Shown piece after piece: positions 27,396-37,010 of a stretch of DNA of 47,377 bases; position 1 is the first letter of the stretch; each line of letters opens with the position of its first letter. This DNA is from Spirosoma endbachense (lineage in GTDB: Bacteria > Bacteroidota > Bacteroidia > Cytophagales > Spirosomataceae): contig NZ_CP045997.1 in NCBI RefSeq assembly GCF_010233585.1, forward strand, positions 1,480,042 through 1,527,418. Direction: 5' to 3'. Below the pieces are notes generated by a model. That model made no database searches. It had not been told where the DNA came from and saw only the letters and a program-made list of their open reading frames with translations. The position numbers and the translations under genes were made by a program.

Positions 27396-27818
27396 ATGAT
27401 TCAGATGGACGATAGCCAAGTAAAAGAAATTGTTGAGCAGCAACAAATAGGCATGCTTTGTTATGTACACCGGCAAACAGGCCAACTCATTACATTTCCT
27501 AATCCCGAGCAGTTCTCTGATCTGGAAAGTGAGGAGTGGCAAGACCAGATTGACCAAGTACAGTCTTTCCCTGACCATTATTGGAAAGTGGCCATCATGA
27601 CCAGCCGCGAGGAATTTGCGCTTATGGAGCAGTTTGCCAGATACGAAGCGGCTGAGCCTTTGCAAAGTCGTCTATTGACTATTCTGGGCCAATCGAAGCC
27701 TTTTCGCCATTTTAAAGAGGCAGTTGATCGATCAGGCTCTCAACGCCTGGTGTGGTTTAGCTTTCGAGATAAGCAGAAAATATCTTGGCTGAAGCAGCAG
27801 CTCACTTTGGCCGACTGA
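27396..27818 (+). CDS. UPF0158 family protein
   Basis: A 140-residue soluble protein with the layout of the UPF0158 family: an N-terminal IVEQQQIGMLCYVHRQTGQLITFPN, a middle SREEFALMEQFA and a C-terminal KPFRHFKEAVDRSGSQRLVWFSFRDKQKISWLKQQL. The IGM.CY.H..TG start and the PFR.FK..(V/L)...G...WF motif are diagnostic. Function is unknown in the family. It is single, with no obvious partner. Confidence 0.88.
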   Translation: MIQMDDSQVKEIVEQQQIGMLCYVHRQTGQLITFPNPEQFSDLESEEWQDQIDQVQSFPDHYWKVAIMTSREEFALMEQFARYEAAEPLQSRLLTILGQSKPFRHFKEAVDRSGSQRLVWFSFRDKQKISWLKQQLTLAD

Positions 27819-28208
27819 CAAGGTGATGCTTGATTTTGTACAATTAGTTAAGCTTTTTGTTGCTAACTATATTGAATGTTTATAATGCAATTTGTATTGC
27901 TGGAGAAGTAAGTTGCTAATAGGGATTTTTTCAATCATAAACTGTTGGCAACTCTGTTATACTGAGCAGGATGGAAGGATGCACCGCGAACCAAAATTAA
28001 TTTGATTGTACTTTATTGTACTTTCTTTAGTCAAGTTGCATAGGCAATCTTATGTTATGCGATTATTCCAAGGAATGCACCCTAACCGAAGGCTACAAAA
28101 TCGGAGAAAATAAGCTCACTAAAATGGATTAAGTTACCACTCGACAGGCTCGCAGCAAAGTAGTAGATTTGCGGCCATAAAGCCCCCTTTAACGGGGCTG
28201 GTTACGGG
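27819..28208. other. Intergenic with leader hairpin and candidate -7 box
   Basis: No gene is seen in this 390-base spacer. It carries three gtacaatt-type motifs, one at 27838-27845 and two tandem inverted ones at 28007-28023. Near the next gene there is a TAGATTTG -7-like box and a short leader hairpin, listed separately. Confidence 0.5.
28164..28199 (+). promoter_or_regulatory. Candidate -7 box and leader hairpin
   Basis: TAGATTTG (28164-28171) fits the TAnnTTTG box. No good -33 partner was found. A GC-rich hairpin (agcccc/ggggct, 28181-28199) follows and ends nine bases before the ATG at 28209, where it could affect translation. Confidence 0.45.
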
Positions 28209-28484
28209 ATGAAAAAAGAACTTGAAGCTAAGAATTTAGTCCAGTTTCGCCTAACGGGTACGCCCGACGGGAACCTCCTAGTGAGCTTCTACGAGCTTGA
28301 TGTCTTTAATGAGCAAGCCGTCAACTGGCATATTGCCGGGCTGCTAGTGGAGAACAAGCTAGGCGCTCGTGTGCTTTATGAGGGAAATTTGTCAAACAAT
28401 ACCGCTTATCAAACAGCGATCAGTAATCTTTTGGAGCGGGTGAATGTGTACGTTAACTGCGTCCGGATCGAGATAGTAAAATAG
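28209..28484 (+). CDS. Small hypothetical protein
   Basis: A 91-residue soluble protein with alternating beta and alpha pattern (LVQFRLTGTPDGNLLVSFYELD; VNWHIAGLLVENKLGARVLYEGN; TAYQTAISNLLERVNVYVNCVRIEIV). It is not recognised. There is no signal peptide. A strong leader hairpin and a candidate promoter sit directly upstream, supporting expression as its own gene. It could be a small alpha/beta adaptor. Confidence 0.6.
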   Translation: MKKELEAKNLVQFRLTGTPDGNLLVSFYELDVFNEQAVNWHIAGLLVENKLGARVLYEGNLSNNTAYQTAISNLLERVNVYVNCVRIEIVK

Positions 28485-28558
28485 CGGCTTTTGGGTATTT
28501 GGTTATCATAACGTTCACTTATAGGACAAATATCTCGCCACTACTATCATATCATGCT

Positions 28559-29032
28559 GTGAAAACGCTAGCCGCTTATTTGGTCCTCTTAGGTCTAGGT
28601 ATTTTAACTTCATTTGGACAAGCCTCTCGGTCTACTTTAGACACTGACTCCACTTTTCGAAATGCATTGAAAGAAATTAAATATCCGCATAGTCAATCTT
28701 TTGCCCAGAAAACAACGGTTGTTTTTGTCAATTTTACTATTAACCAGCAAGGCAAAATAACCAATATCAAGTACCCAAACGAAAATGAGATAGATAATCC
28801 ATTTACTGCTGAAGTGGGTCGAGTATTGTGGCATTTTCCGCCTCAAAAGCCAGGTTATGTCGGCGAGTATATACTACCGATTATATTTGGAAAGGAGAGG
28901 ACGCAAGATGAGAACCGCAAGTCTTCTGCCCAAGAAGTAATGACAGCTTATACTCGAATGTTTGAACAAATAGCTAGATCTCTGCGACCTTTACCCCAGC
29001 TCAGCGAAGTATATGTTCCTGCTTATAATTGA
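28559..29032 (+). CDS. Secreted protein with TonB C-terminal-like domain
   Basis: A protein of about 157 residues. The plausible start is the GTG at 28559 (reads MKTLAAYLVLLGLGILTSFGQ, a clean signal peptide). The upstream ATG at 28499 adds 20 residues that spoil it. The mature part (about 30-115) resembles the TonB C-terminal fold: an initial basic or charged helix, then TTVVFVNFTINQQGKITNIKYPNENEIDNPFTAEVGRVLWHFPPQKPG..GEYILPIIF. There is no transmembrane anchor beyond the signal peptide, so it may be a periplasmic TonB-like domain rather than an energy transducer. Confidence 0.7.
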   Translation: MKTLAAYLVLLGLGILTSFGQASRSTLDTDSTFRNALKEIKYPHSQSFAQKTTVVFVNFTINQQGKITNIKYPNENEIDNPFTAEVGRVLWHFPPQKPGYVGEYILPIIFGKERTQDENRKSSAQEVMTAYTRMFEQIARSLRPLPQLSEVYVPAYN

Positions 29033-29165
29033 TTTGGCCAGATCATTTTAGCCATCATGGCTATGTTAGTGATGCAGAGAAGACTTTCGTGCTTAAGATG
29101 CAAAATGCTTTCTTCTTGCTATAATCCCTTTACATAACATCACTTATACAATAAAACTGCTCTGT

Positions 29166-29741
29166 ATGAACCGGGCTTGCTTATCTCTGATTTTTGCACT
29201 TCTGACTCTGAGTACGTATGCTCAGTCGGGATATCCTCCGCCTTGTGACGAAGTAAAGCAAGTCAAATTAGATACTGATCAAAGGAAGCGACACATCTTA
29301 TCCGAATTTATTAGCAGCTGTGTACAAAACAAGTATTGGATAAATGATAAAGGAATCATTCTTTTAAGAGAATACCAGAACCAACAAGGTAAATCTTGCT
29401 GGTTACTCTTACCTAGTATCGATGATAGCTATAAGGATAATCCCCCTAACCGCTCTGCTTCATTTGATGGGGACATCATTCTAATTTTCGATGCAGATTC
29501 CAAGCAAAACATTAAACCAACGGTCGGCGATAAAACCTTGCTGAATCAATGCTTAGAGCAGATCATTGGTGATCGTGTTTACACTCGACCTACGATTAAA
29601 AGTCGCTGGACAGATATGGTTCTACCAGTCACGAATCACAAGATGAAAGAAGGCGCCCATCGTCATACATTAGGGAATGGAGGTAGCCTGATTATCATCT
29701 TTAACGCTGATGGCAGCTACGAAAAACTATTGCCTGTTTAA
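29166..29741 (+). CDS. Secreted hypothetical protein
   Basis: A 191-residue exported protein. The signal peptide is about 1-20 (MNRACLSLIFALLTLSTYAQ). Two cysteines after the cleavage site (PPCDEV and SSCVQNK) and others (KSCWLL, NQCLEQ) may form disulfides. Acidic loops (FDGDIILIFDADSKQN) and a His-rich segment (NHKMKEGAHRHTLGNGGSLIIIF) occur in the C-terminal half and might bind a metal. I do not recognise a family. It is probably independent of the TonB-like gene 133 bases upstream. Confidence 0.65.
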   Translation: MNRACLSLIFALLTLSTYAQSGYPPPCDEVKQVKLDTDQRKRHILSEFISSCVQNKYWINDKGIILLREYQNQQGKSCWLLLPSIDDSYKDNPPNRSASFDGDIILIFDADSKQNIKPTVGDKTLLNQCLEQIIGDRVYTRPTIKSRWTDMVLPVTNHKMKEGAHRHTLGNGGSLIIIFNADGSYEKLLPV

Positions 29742-29927
29742 AATTATTTCAAGGTAAGCTGTCTTCTATGGTTTAATCGATTTCTCGTAAAAATTTCATA
29801 ACATAAAGTTAGTTCTACAACCGGAGTAAAAATAGTGATATTGTTTAGGGACAAGCGATGTATCATGAGTTTGCACTTTTCCATTAAACGCTATTTATAT
29901 AGGCAACACTTTCCAACGAGCAGTGGC

Positions 29928-30515
29928 TCAGTCAGGGATAAACGTAAACTCGGGGAAGCCAGTAAGTAAGCTGAACTGGTTCGCAGAGGAGCTTGGAAAG
30001 GCAACCATACTGCCACCGCCGGAGCGGCTAGCATGCAGCGTAATGTTGCCTTGAGTGGCTGGCAAAACATTGCCCCCGCTGGCTTTAAAAGCTTGGGTGT
30101 ACGATCCCTGGCTGCGCTGGCCCGACTTGTTGTTGATGCTGATTAAGTACTTCTTATTGATTGTTAGCGGTAGTACAGCTATGTCGATGAGCGTGAGTTT
30201 GTCGGGTACCTCTTGCTCCACCGTTTTTTGTAGCAATACTTGTCCGCTATCGAAGTCCCAGACCGTGACAACATAAATACCAGCGTCCGGCAGTTTGCTA
30301 CCCAGCTGGGTGAGTTTACCGGCAACGGAACTGCTAAAAACCACACCCGACTCTCGAAAACTATTTTCCCGAATCCCTACTAATTTCAAGGCCTGCAACT
30401 GCTCACTCAGGAGGGTAGTTATCGGGTTCTCAGCTGGTTTAGCAGTTTCGTTCTTACTACAACTCGTTAGGCTTGCCATAAGCAGCAATAGTCCACATAC
30501 CTTTAGATTTTTCAT
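29928..30515 (-). CDS. Lipoprotein, unknown family
   Basis: A 195-residue predicted lipoprotein. I start it at the ATG at 30515 because MKNLKVCGLLLLMASLTSC is a perfect lipoprotein signal with Cys19; the longer frame to 30668 adds noncoding-like sequence. The mature part alternates beta strands with VVTVWDFDSGQVLLQKTVEQEVPDKLTLIDIAVLPLTINKKYLISIN, suggesting a beta-sandwich. It resembles Ig-like domains that carry DUF4082-type or similar folds, but I cannot assign it. It lies next to another lipoprotein on the same strand. Confidence 0.7.
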   Translation of the reverse strand: MKNLKVCGLLLLMASLTSCSKNETAKPAENPITTLLSEQLQALKLVGIRENSFRESGVVFSSSVAGKLTQLGSKLPDAGIYVVTVWDFDSGQVLLQKTVEQEVPDKLTLIDIAVLPLTINKKYLISINNKSGQRSQGSYTQAFKASGGNVLPATQGNITLHASRSGGGSMVAFPSSSANQFSLLTGFPEFTFIPD

Positions 30516-30714
30516 GGTAACGGAAGTTTGTAGTTTGGCACCTGGAACACATCCACCGTAGCCTTTCGGAATGGCGTAGCGCAGTTCAGAATCAAACTTA
30601 AAAACATACTTGTGTTCAGCCGCACTTCGTTGAGTGAAAGGTAGAATTATTGGGCCACTGGCTCTCACTCATTACTAAACTCGGCAGTTGTATAAGTGGC
30701 AATAGGTTAAGTAA

Positions 30715-31071
30715 TCACTTTTTATATCTAAAAACCAGATAGCTGACCACCGTGGGATAATAGGTGCCGTCACTAATTCGATAGGCTCCATTGGCCCCTA
30801 GTCGCTGACAATCCTTGCGCAATTGCTGCTTTACCTGCTGATCCACAGTAAGACCTGGTCTGATATTCACGTATAAGGAAACAACGCCCAACTCTTCAAT
30901 GGCTTGAGGGATCGCTCGTTCTAAGAGGAAGATCTTAACCAAGGAACTATCGGTTTGTGAGCCACCGCTTACTTGGGGGATTGATTTAATGTTGGAGGTA
31001 ATGCAAGAGGACAAACCCATACTAACCCCAACTAACACAGCTATTACTCGACAAAGTTGTTGCATAATCAC
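30715..31071 (-). CDS. Small lipoprotein, unknown function
   Basis: A 118-residue lipoprotein. The signal is MQQLCRVIAVLVGVSMGLSSC (Cys about 23). The remainder has a GLTVDQQVKQQLRKDCQRLGANGAYRISDGTYYPTVVSYLVFRY segment; the run 'LR..C..LGANGAY.I.......' resembles YbjQ-like or heavy-metal-binding heads of small lipoproteins. I do not assign a role. It lies 200 bases from the 29928-30515 lipoprotein and could be in the same transcript. Confidence 0.65.
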   Translation of the reverse strand: MIMQQLCRVIAVLVGVSMGLSSCITSNIKSIPQVSGGSQTDSSLVKIFLLERAIPQAIEELGVVSLYVNIRPGLTVDQQVKQQLRKDCQRLGANGAYRISDGTYYPTVVSYLVFRYKK

Positions 31072-31154
31072 GTTTATGGGGAGAAGCGCTGAAGCGGCAT
31101 GTTCTAATGTAAGGATTGATCAGCTCCCTACTCCAGTGGTTGCCCAGGACATGA

Positions 31155-31520
31155 TTAGTCTACTCCGTCGGATAAACCATCCCCAGCTCCCCAGCGATGA
31201 CGCCTTAAGACCAGCTTGACGTCCGCCAGCCACCGATGGCCCACCCCAAACGTGCGTTCGGTGCCGGCATAACGAATCAGCACTGTGGCTCGCCGGAAAT
31301 TGATCAGCTGAGCACTGGCCAGAAAGCGCGGGTTAATGGCCGCCTGCTTGTGGATTCGGAGCAGGGTAGGCATTCGCTCCAGCAGGACCAGCAGCGGGAT
31401 GCTGACCAGCTCCTGCTGGCCATTGGCATAATACACCCAGGTGGACTCACCCTGGCCCGATAACCAGGCGACGGGTTGATTGCCTATAAACGGAGGTGAC
31501 ATAGGGTGTATAACAAGCAT
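31155..31520 (-). CDS. Stand-alone LytTR DNA-binding domain protein
   Basis: A 121-residue transcription factor made almost wholly of a LytTR domain: residues about 18-110, GQGESTWVYYANGQQELVSIPLLVLLERMPTLLRIHKQAAINPRFLASAQLINFRRATVLIRYAGTERTFGVGHRWL. The motif LRIHKQAAINPRFL is the LytTR core. There is no receiver domain or membrane part, so activity must be set by abundance or by partners. LytTR proteins bind direct repeats upstream of targets. A terminator at 31539-31580 isolates it from the large gene upstream. Confidence 0.88.
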   Translation of the reverse strand: MLVIHPMSPPFIGNQPVAWLSGQGESTWVYYANGQQELVSIPLLVLLERMPTLLRIHKQAAINPRFLASAQLINFRRATVLIRYAGTERTFGVGHRWLADVKLVLRRHRWGAGDGLSDGVD

Positions 31521-31538
31521 TCGGCGGGATTAGTTGGC

Positions 31539-31580
31539 TAACAAAAAGCCCGAACCGATTCCGATCCGGGCTTTTTGTTA
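31539..31580. terminator. Bidirectional intrinsic terminator
   Basis: A perfect 14-bp inverted repeat (taacaaaaagcccg / cgggctttttgtta) with a 14-base loop. On the minus strand it follows the stop of the large gene at 31594 by 14 bases, with GGGC followed by TTTTT. The A-run on the other arm lets it act in both directions. Confidence 0.88.
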
Positions 31581-31593
31581 ACCTGTTTAGCCA

Positions 31594-34500
31594 TTAAGGC
31601 GTCAATAACTTCACTTGCTGGTGTTCCTGATTCGTATTGACCTGCAGGAGCAATAGCCCCTTACCCGAACCAATGGGCACACTCACCCGTTCCAGCGAAT
31701 CCGCTTCATCAAGACGCTGCTGATGTAATACCCGACCCTGAAGATCCGTCAGGTTCAACTGCACCGATTGGCCTGACACGCCACGAATCTCGACCTCAAC
31801 GGATTTACCCTCCACCGGATTGCCCAACACCTTGACCTGTAAGCCTGTTCCCGCTTCGGCCACACCCACTCGGGTGGGTGCCGTACAGACGGCTAACCAG
31901 TTGTAGAGGTACGTAGCTGTAGTAGCGCCCTGACGGGCACTCAGTGTGATACTTGGATTGTCGGTGTACAGATTCAGACTATATGGCCCCGGATTGGTGG
32001 TCGATGGCATCTCATTAACCACCGAGAAACTAATCGGGGAACTGTCCACTCCTCCGTATTGGGGCGTAAACGTTACCCGGTGAAGACCAGTACTCACTAC
32101 CTCACAGCTCACTGTCGAGACCCCTACGATCGTAAAGCCCGCTGGCGTCGAAGGCATGGGGTTCACCGTCAGTTGGAAGCTACTACTCACCTGCAAGCCG
32201 CCCGGATCCAAAGCCGTTACCTGAACATTACTCACACCCGTCATCGAGGGTGTACCGCTGATCAAGCTGCCACTGACCGAGAGGCCACTGGGTAAACCCG
32301 TTGCGGAATACGTTAAGGCTTGCCCATCAGGGTCGGAGAAGTAGTTAGTCAGCGTCAACTGATAAGCCTGCCCCACCAGAATGGTCTGGTTGGGTAGACC
32401 ACTCGTGGTGGGCTGCTGGTTGGGGTCATTGCCACTCTGACAGGAGGCAAACCAGTTGTAGGCGTAGCGCGCTTCGGTACTGCCCGCCTGATTGGCCACC
32501 AGGGTGATGACCGGGTTATCCGTGTAGAGCTTTAAGGAGTAGGGTGGAGCCTCCGTGGTAGCCGCCTTTTCATTGACCACCGCGAAGGTGATTTGATTGC
32601 CATTGGAGCCGCTATACTGGGGGGTGAACTGGACCTGATAGCCGCCCTTGGCCTCATCGACGAGCGTACAGTTGACCATCCTGACAGCCTGAATGGCAAA
32701 GCCACCGGGCAGGATCTGCAAGGCTACCGGAGTCGCCTGCGGGCTGGTGCAGTTGCCCACCGAACAGGTGGCACTCAGCGTATAGTTGCCCGGCTGGCTG
32801 AAGGTATAGATGTTGCCGGAAGCCTGGCCTGCTCCGCCCTGGGGTAGCCAGTTGGTTGTTCCCGCACAACCCGTAGCGGTCACGGAGATGGGTTGGTTAG
32901 ACGTCGAGAGGGAAGAGGCTTGCAGGGTTGGCGCCGACAGAGCTGTGTTGCTGGTGACGGTGGTCGAAGCCACCGCCGAGCAGCCACTGCCCGCCAGCAC
33001 CGTCACCGAGTAAACCCCTTCCTGACTGACACTAGCTGTGTTGCCACTGCCGGTAATGGGACCATTGGGCCCACTAAAACTGTAGGTTTCCCCGCCCCTG
33101 GCTGTTAGGGTTACACTGGTCTGGGCACAGGTCAAGGGGCCATTGTTTTGTAGATTGGCGGAGGGTGGAAATAGTACATTGACCTCCGTAATACTGTTAA
33201 CCTCCAGGCCGTTTGCGCTAATAAATAGCCGGTAAAAGTCATTTTCCGACGGGTTGGATGGTATCACCGTCGCACTGAAGATCGGGTTACTGGAGTTGCC
33301 TGTTACTATCATGGCTCCTGCCAACGTGTAGGCATACGTTCCCGATACGTTGCCCACCAAGGCAGTAAAGGTGAGCGGACTACCGGCGCAGACGGTCCCA
33401 CTTAACGGAGCAAACCCCTCAATCGTGGGGCCCGAATTATAGTTAAGCTCAAAGACGGAGGAAGCCGTGTTTGGATTGCTGGCCAGATCAGCCGCCACAT
33501 CGGCGGCCACACTCACTGAGCTAAGCCCCGAACTGATGGGTTGCAGATTGACCGTGTAGGCCGCTGCCGAGCCAGTAAAGTCCGTCAGGGTAGCATTACT
33601 AGCGCTAAGATCGCCTACCTCAAAGTCGGTAACGGCTTCCGAGAAAGCGATGGTCAGCGTGACGGGTCCGGTGATGCTACTACCCGAAGGTCCCCCTGAG
33701 GAGGTGATAGTAACGCTGGGTGGGGTGGTGTCTATGGTCCAGGTGTAGGTGGCCGGCGTAGGGTCTACGTTGCCCGCCCTGTCGACAGCCCTTACCCGGA
33801 AGGTATGTTCGCCCTCCGCCAGCCCCGAATAGGACTGGTTAGTAGACGATTTCGATTCATAATCACTCCCATCCAGACTCACCTGGAAAGTAGAGATAGC
33901 ATCACTATTAGAGTATCTAAACAGGGCCGAGGTGCTGTTGGTAATCAGCGGAGGAGTCGTCGAAAAGGTCGTTTCGGGCGGGGCGGTATCCACCGTGAAG
34001 GAGTTGGTGTTACTCTGGGGACTATCGAGGCCATTGAGTCGGGCGATGGCATGAACCGTATGGGGCGCATCGGTCAGCGAAGTGGCCGGGGAATAGCTCC
34101 AGTTGCCGGTCTGGCCAGCGGTAGTCGAGCCGCTCAGCCCGTTATCGATATACACCAAGACCGTACTGTTGGCGGGAGCGGTTCCCGAACACTCGGGCGT
34201 GCTGTCGTTGAAATACCCGCCATTGGCCGGTGTACTGACAGTCGGGGCAGCCGGTGGGTTATTCACGGTCAGCGTGAAGGCATTTGTAGTCAGGGAGTTG
34301 CAGGAGCTGGTGGCGACCAGTGAGTAGCTGCCCGACTGACTGAGAGTGACTCCATTGAGGGTCAGGGTGGCTGAGGTCTGCCCGCTGACAATGCCGGCCT
34401 GGTTATACCACTGCAAGCTGGGGGTTGTGCCGCTGATCCCCACCGGTACCCGCACGTTGGCTCCGGCCGCTACCGTGGAACTGCTAACGGGTTGCTGGGT

Positions 34501-35658
34501 GATGGCTAGTGGCGTACTGCCATATAGCACCGAAACAGTGTTACTGCCCCCATTGGCGGTAATGATATCGGGACGACCGTCAGCGTTAAGATCACTGACC
34601 ACGACGAAGTAAGGTTGATTATCTACGGGGTAATTGATCGCAGCCGCAAAGCTTCCAGCTCCATTTCCCAGCAGCACCGACACATTGTCACTAAAATTAT
34701 TAGCTGAAATGAGATCCAGAAAACCATCGGTGTTGACATCACTCACCGTCACACTAAAAGGCACATTCCCAACGGGGTAGTTGGTTCTCACAAAGACTCC
34801 TCCAAGTTGCCCACGCAGTACCGTCACGGAATTATCCGATGAATTGGCGGTGATGATATCGGGATTGAAATCGCCGTTGATATTACTCAATACTACGCCG
34901 GTAGGCCCGCTCCCAACGGCCCAGTTTACTGCCGGACGGAAGCTTCCATCCCCCTGTCCAGGGAGTATCGATACGTTGTCACTAAAACCATTCGCCGTGA
35001 CTATACTGATTTTACCATCTCCATAGACATCCCCCACACAGACCGAAAATGGAGAATCCCCTACTGGATAGTTCACAGGAACCGCAAAGCTTCCGGCTCC
35101 ATCTCCCAGTAATATTGACACACTGTTACTATTATAATTGGCGGTGATGAGATCTGGATGACCATCGGCGTTGATATCACTCATCGCTACTGAAGAAGGT
35201 GTAGTCCCCACTGGGAAATTGACCGCAGCCGCAAAGCCTCCGGCTCCATTTCCCAGCAGCACCGATACATTGTTACCGGTAGTATTGGCCGTAATGAGAT
35301 CGGGTCGTCCATCTCCATTCACATCCCCGGCCGCTACTGATCGAGGATTACTCCCTGTCGGGTAGTTGATCGCTGAGGCAAACCCTCCTTCTGCTTTCCC
35401 CAACAGCACGGAAATAGTGTTACTGGTATTATTGGCTGAAATGATATCCAGATGACCATCGGCGTTGACATCACTTACGGCCACCGATCGGGGTTCGGTG
35501 CCTACCCCATAATTGGTAGCGGGTAGAAAGCATTGGGCAACAAGCCTGGAGGGAGTTATTAAGAACCCGCCCCCTAGTAAACAAGCCAGCCAAAACAATT
35601 GAGGGCGGCAATAGATCGCCAGCCGCTGAAGAAAAACGAACGGTAGAAAAGAGGTCAT
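31594..35658 (-). CDS. Giant secreted FG-GAP propeller / Ig-repeat protein with T9SS tail
   Basis: A 1354-residue secreted protein. A signal peptide (about 10-42) is followed by seven FG-GAP/VCBS-type repeats (about 50-385), each with a DVNADGHLDIISANN-like core and a SVLLGNGAGSF-like turn, forming a calcium-binding beta-propeller. Then come an Ig-like domain (about 390-475, SLQWYNQAGIVSGQTSATLTLNGV), Big/Bap-like and cadherin-like units (about 478-745) and further Ig-like units (to about 1000). Two copies of an 85-residue module (FAIQAVRMVNCTL... and FTIVGVSTVSCEV...) flank a dystroglycan-type cadherin-like domain. The last about 85 residues (QVKVLGNPVEGKSVEVEIRGVSGQSVQLNLTDLQGRVLHQQ) are a type IX secretion sorting domain. 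It probably sits on the cell surface as an adhesin or binding protein. Confidence 0.88.
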   Translation of the reverse strand: MTSFLPFVFLQRLAIYCRPQLFWLACLLGGGFLITPSRLVAQCFLPATNYGVGTEPRSVAVSDVNADGHLDIISANNTSNTISVLLGKAEGGFASAINYPTGSNPRSVAAGDVNGDGRPDLITANTTGNNVSVLLGNGAGGFAAAVNFPVGTTPSSVAMSDINADGHPDLITANYNSNSVSILLGDGAGSFAVPVNYPVGDSPFSVCVGDVYGDGKISIVTANGFSDNVSILPGQGDGSFRPAVNWAVGSGPTGVVLSNINGDFNPDIITANSSDNSVTVLRGQLGGVFVRTNYPVGNVPFSVTVSDVNTDGFLDLISANNFSDNVSVLLGNGAGSFAAAINYPVDNQPYFVVVSDLNADGRPDIITANGGSNTVSVLYGSTPLAITQQPVSSSTVAAGANVRVPVGISGTTPSLQWYNQAGIVSGQTSATLTLNGVTLSQSGSYSLVATSSCNSLTTNAFTLTVNNPPAAPTVSTPANGGYFNDSTPECSGTAPANSTVLVYIDNGLSGSTTAGQTGNWSYSPATSLTDAPHTVHAIARLNGLDSPQSNTNSFTVDTAPPETTFSTTPPLITNSTSALFRYSNSDAISTFQVSLDGSDYESKSSTNQSYSGLAEGEHTFRVRAVDRAGNVDPTPATYTWTIDTTPPSVTITSSGGPSGSSITGPVTLTIAFSEAVTDFEVGDLSASNATLTDFTGSAAAYTVNLQPISSGLSSVSVAADVAADLASNPNTASSVFELNYNSGPTIEGFAPLSGTVCAGSPLTFTALVGNVSGTYAYTLAGAMIVTGNSSNPIFSATVIPSNPSENDFYRLFISANGLEVNSITEVNVLFPPSANLQNNGPLTCAQTSVTLTARGGETYSFSGPNGPITGSGNTASVSQEGVYSVTVLAGSGCSAVASTTVTSNTALSAPTLQASSLSTSNQPISVTATGCAGTTNWLPQGGAGQASGNIYTFSQPGNYTLSATCSVGNCTSPQATPVALQILPGGFAIQAVRMVNCTLVDEAKGGYQVQFTPQYSGSNGNQITFAVVNEKAATTEAPPYSLKLYTDNPVITLVANQAGSTEARYAYNWFASCQSGNDPNQQPTTSGLPNQTILVGQAYQLTLTNYFSDPDGQALTYSATGLPSGLSVSGSLISGTPSMTGVSNVQVTALDPGGLQVSSSFQLTVNPMPSTPAGFTIVGVSTVSCEVVSTGLHRVTFTPQYGGVDSSPISFSVVNEMPSTTNPGPYSLNLYTDNPSITLSARQGATTATYLYNWLAVCTAPTRVGVAEAGTGLQVKVLGNPVEGKSVEVEIRGVSGQSVQLNLTDLQGRVLHQQRLDEADSLERVSVPIGSGKGLLLLQVNTNQEHQQVKLLTP

Positions 35659-37010
35659 AGAAAAGAGTTGAGTTAAAGGGAGTGAATGACGAACCGGTTA
35701 CGAATCAATGGAGCACCTAAAAAGCAGGCGCCCAAAGCGCTGGCTGTCGGTGATTCGCTAAAAAGCTTGCCAGCATGGGGCAAAGGGAGGTAATTTTGGA
35801 TGCATAAGCCGAAGGAAAGTTAGTCGAGGATAAACAGAAAGGGCATGTTTTGTGCTAGTTAGACACAAAAACAGGGCTATATACGTACATAAGATCTGAT
35901 TAGATGTACTAGCTATGAATTATTTTTTCTACTTAGTAAATATACTTAAGATGCTGGTGAGAGAAATTACGGGTTTGCTGTAGTGTGGGATCACGAAACG
36001 CTTGGCTCCTTCATAAGCCAGGAAGGATCTGACACAGGCTAAAATGGGGCTTGTAAACGCTAGTCCCGTTTCATATATACCTAGCTTTTAACCGTACAAT
36101 TGTATCGTGTCCTTCGTGCGTGGCGTGCTCTACCGAGAGAAACCGGAACCGGAAATCAAAGCTAAAAATAACAAACCGCTGACCTACAACTACTTAATTA
36201 AAAAATGTGTGAAAAACAGCGTTCAAAACCGTTGCCAATCGGCTACGCCTGGAGGGTGCTATTGTCTTGATATACAGCCCGATTGTACGTGAAAAGGTCA
36301 ACCAATAAAGAATTATTCATTTATTGGTATTTTGGCTCAGTTAGGAGATATTTTCGGAGAAATCGGTATCATTTCAGTGAATGTTCTTGCCAGAGCATCA
36401 TAGTGTGCTCCTCCGACTAAACCTGGTTATTCAGATCGTATACTAAAAAGAGATGGAGCTATGTTTTATATCTTGGGTTACTTAACACATTTGGGACGGT
36501 TGGCCGCTGCCGTATATCCGCCACGTGAAGGCTATAATTGATTAATAGTTAGCTAGTTATACAGATTTAACTACCTGCGCTTGGGGGCAATTTCACCCGT
36601 TTGACTAAATGGCTTATAAAACGACTCAAATTCACTTCCAAAAGCAGCATTTCGCTATGGTTTTGCTTTAAGCCGGGTCGCCAGTGCGAGTATTTCTTGC
36701 CTTAAAAGCATCAAGATTTCACGCTTTTATACATACCCCAAACTGCAAAGTTATATACTCTGTAAAACGAACATTAAAAACATGGATCTTTCGGCAACTT
36801 ACTAATGTACAACCAGTTAACTATCTCCAGTGGCAGATATACCCTACCTGTGTCAGCTATCCCATAAATAGAATGGTTTAGACTTTTGCAACATCCACTA
36901 GGAATATGTTAATCAAGCCTATTGATACCCTTTTCTGGTAAATAAGGCTTTGACTAATTTAAATGCCATAGCCATTTCATTTATCGAAGCGCCCAAAAGG
37001 ATGCACTCCT
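35659..37010. other. 1.35-kb intergenic with degraded coding fragments
   Basis: No intact gene. Three coding-like open pieces lie on the plus strand: 36107-36212 (one frame, VRGVLYREKPEPEIKAKNNK), 36213-36308 in another frame (ends TVANRLRLEGAIVLIYSPIV and more), and 36404-36541 (ends LGRLAAAVYPPREGYN). They may be remains of one or two dead genes. A 9-bp inverted repeat (accaataaa/tttattggt) is at 36301-36328. The region near 35991-36010 (tcacgaaacgcttggct) also resembles the core of repeats A and B. A gacttttgcaa motif occurs at 36882. Confidence 0.45.

Noticed and set aside
31594..35658. The repetitive FG-GAP coding region as a CRISPR-like or tandem DNA repeat array
   Set aside because: Repeats are at protein level, of about 50-60 residues, with diverged DNA; they are propeller blades.
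36684..36881. 65-codon open frame in the 1.35-kb spacer
   Set aside because: Low-complexity, AT-rich, no domain or start context; noncoding.
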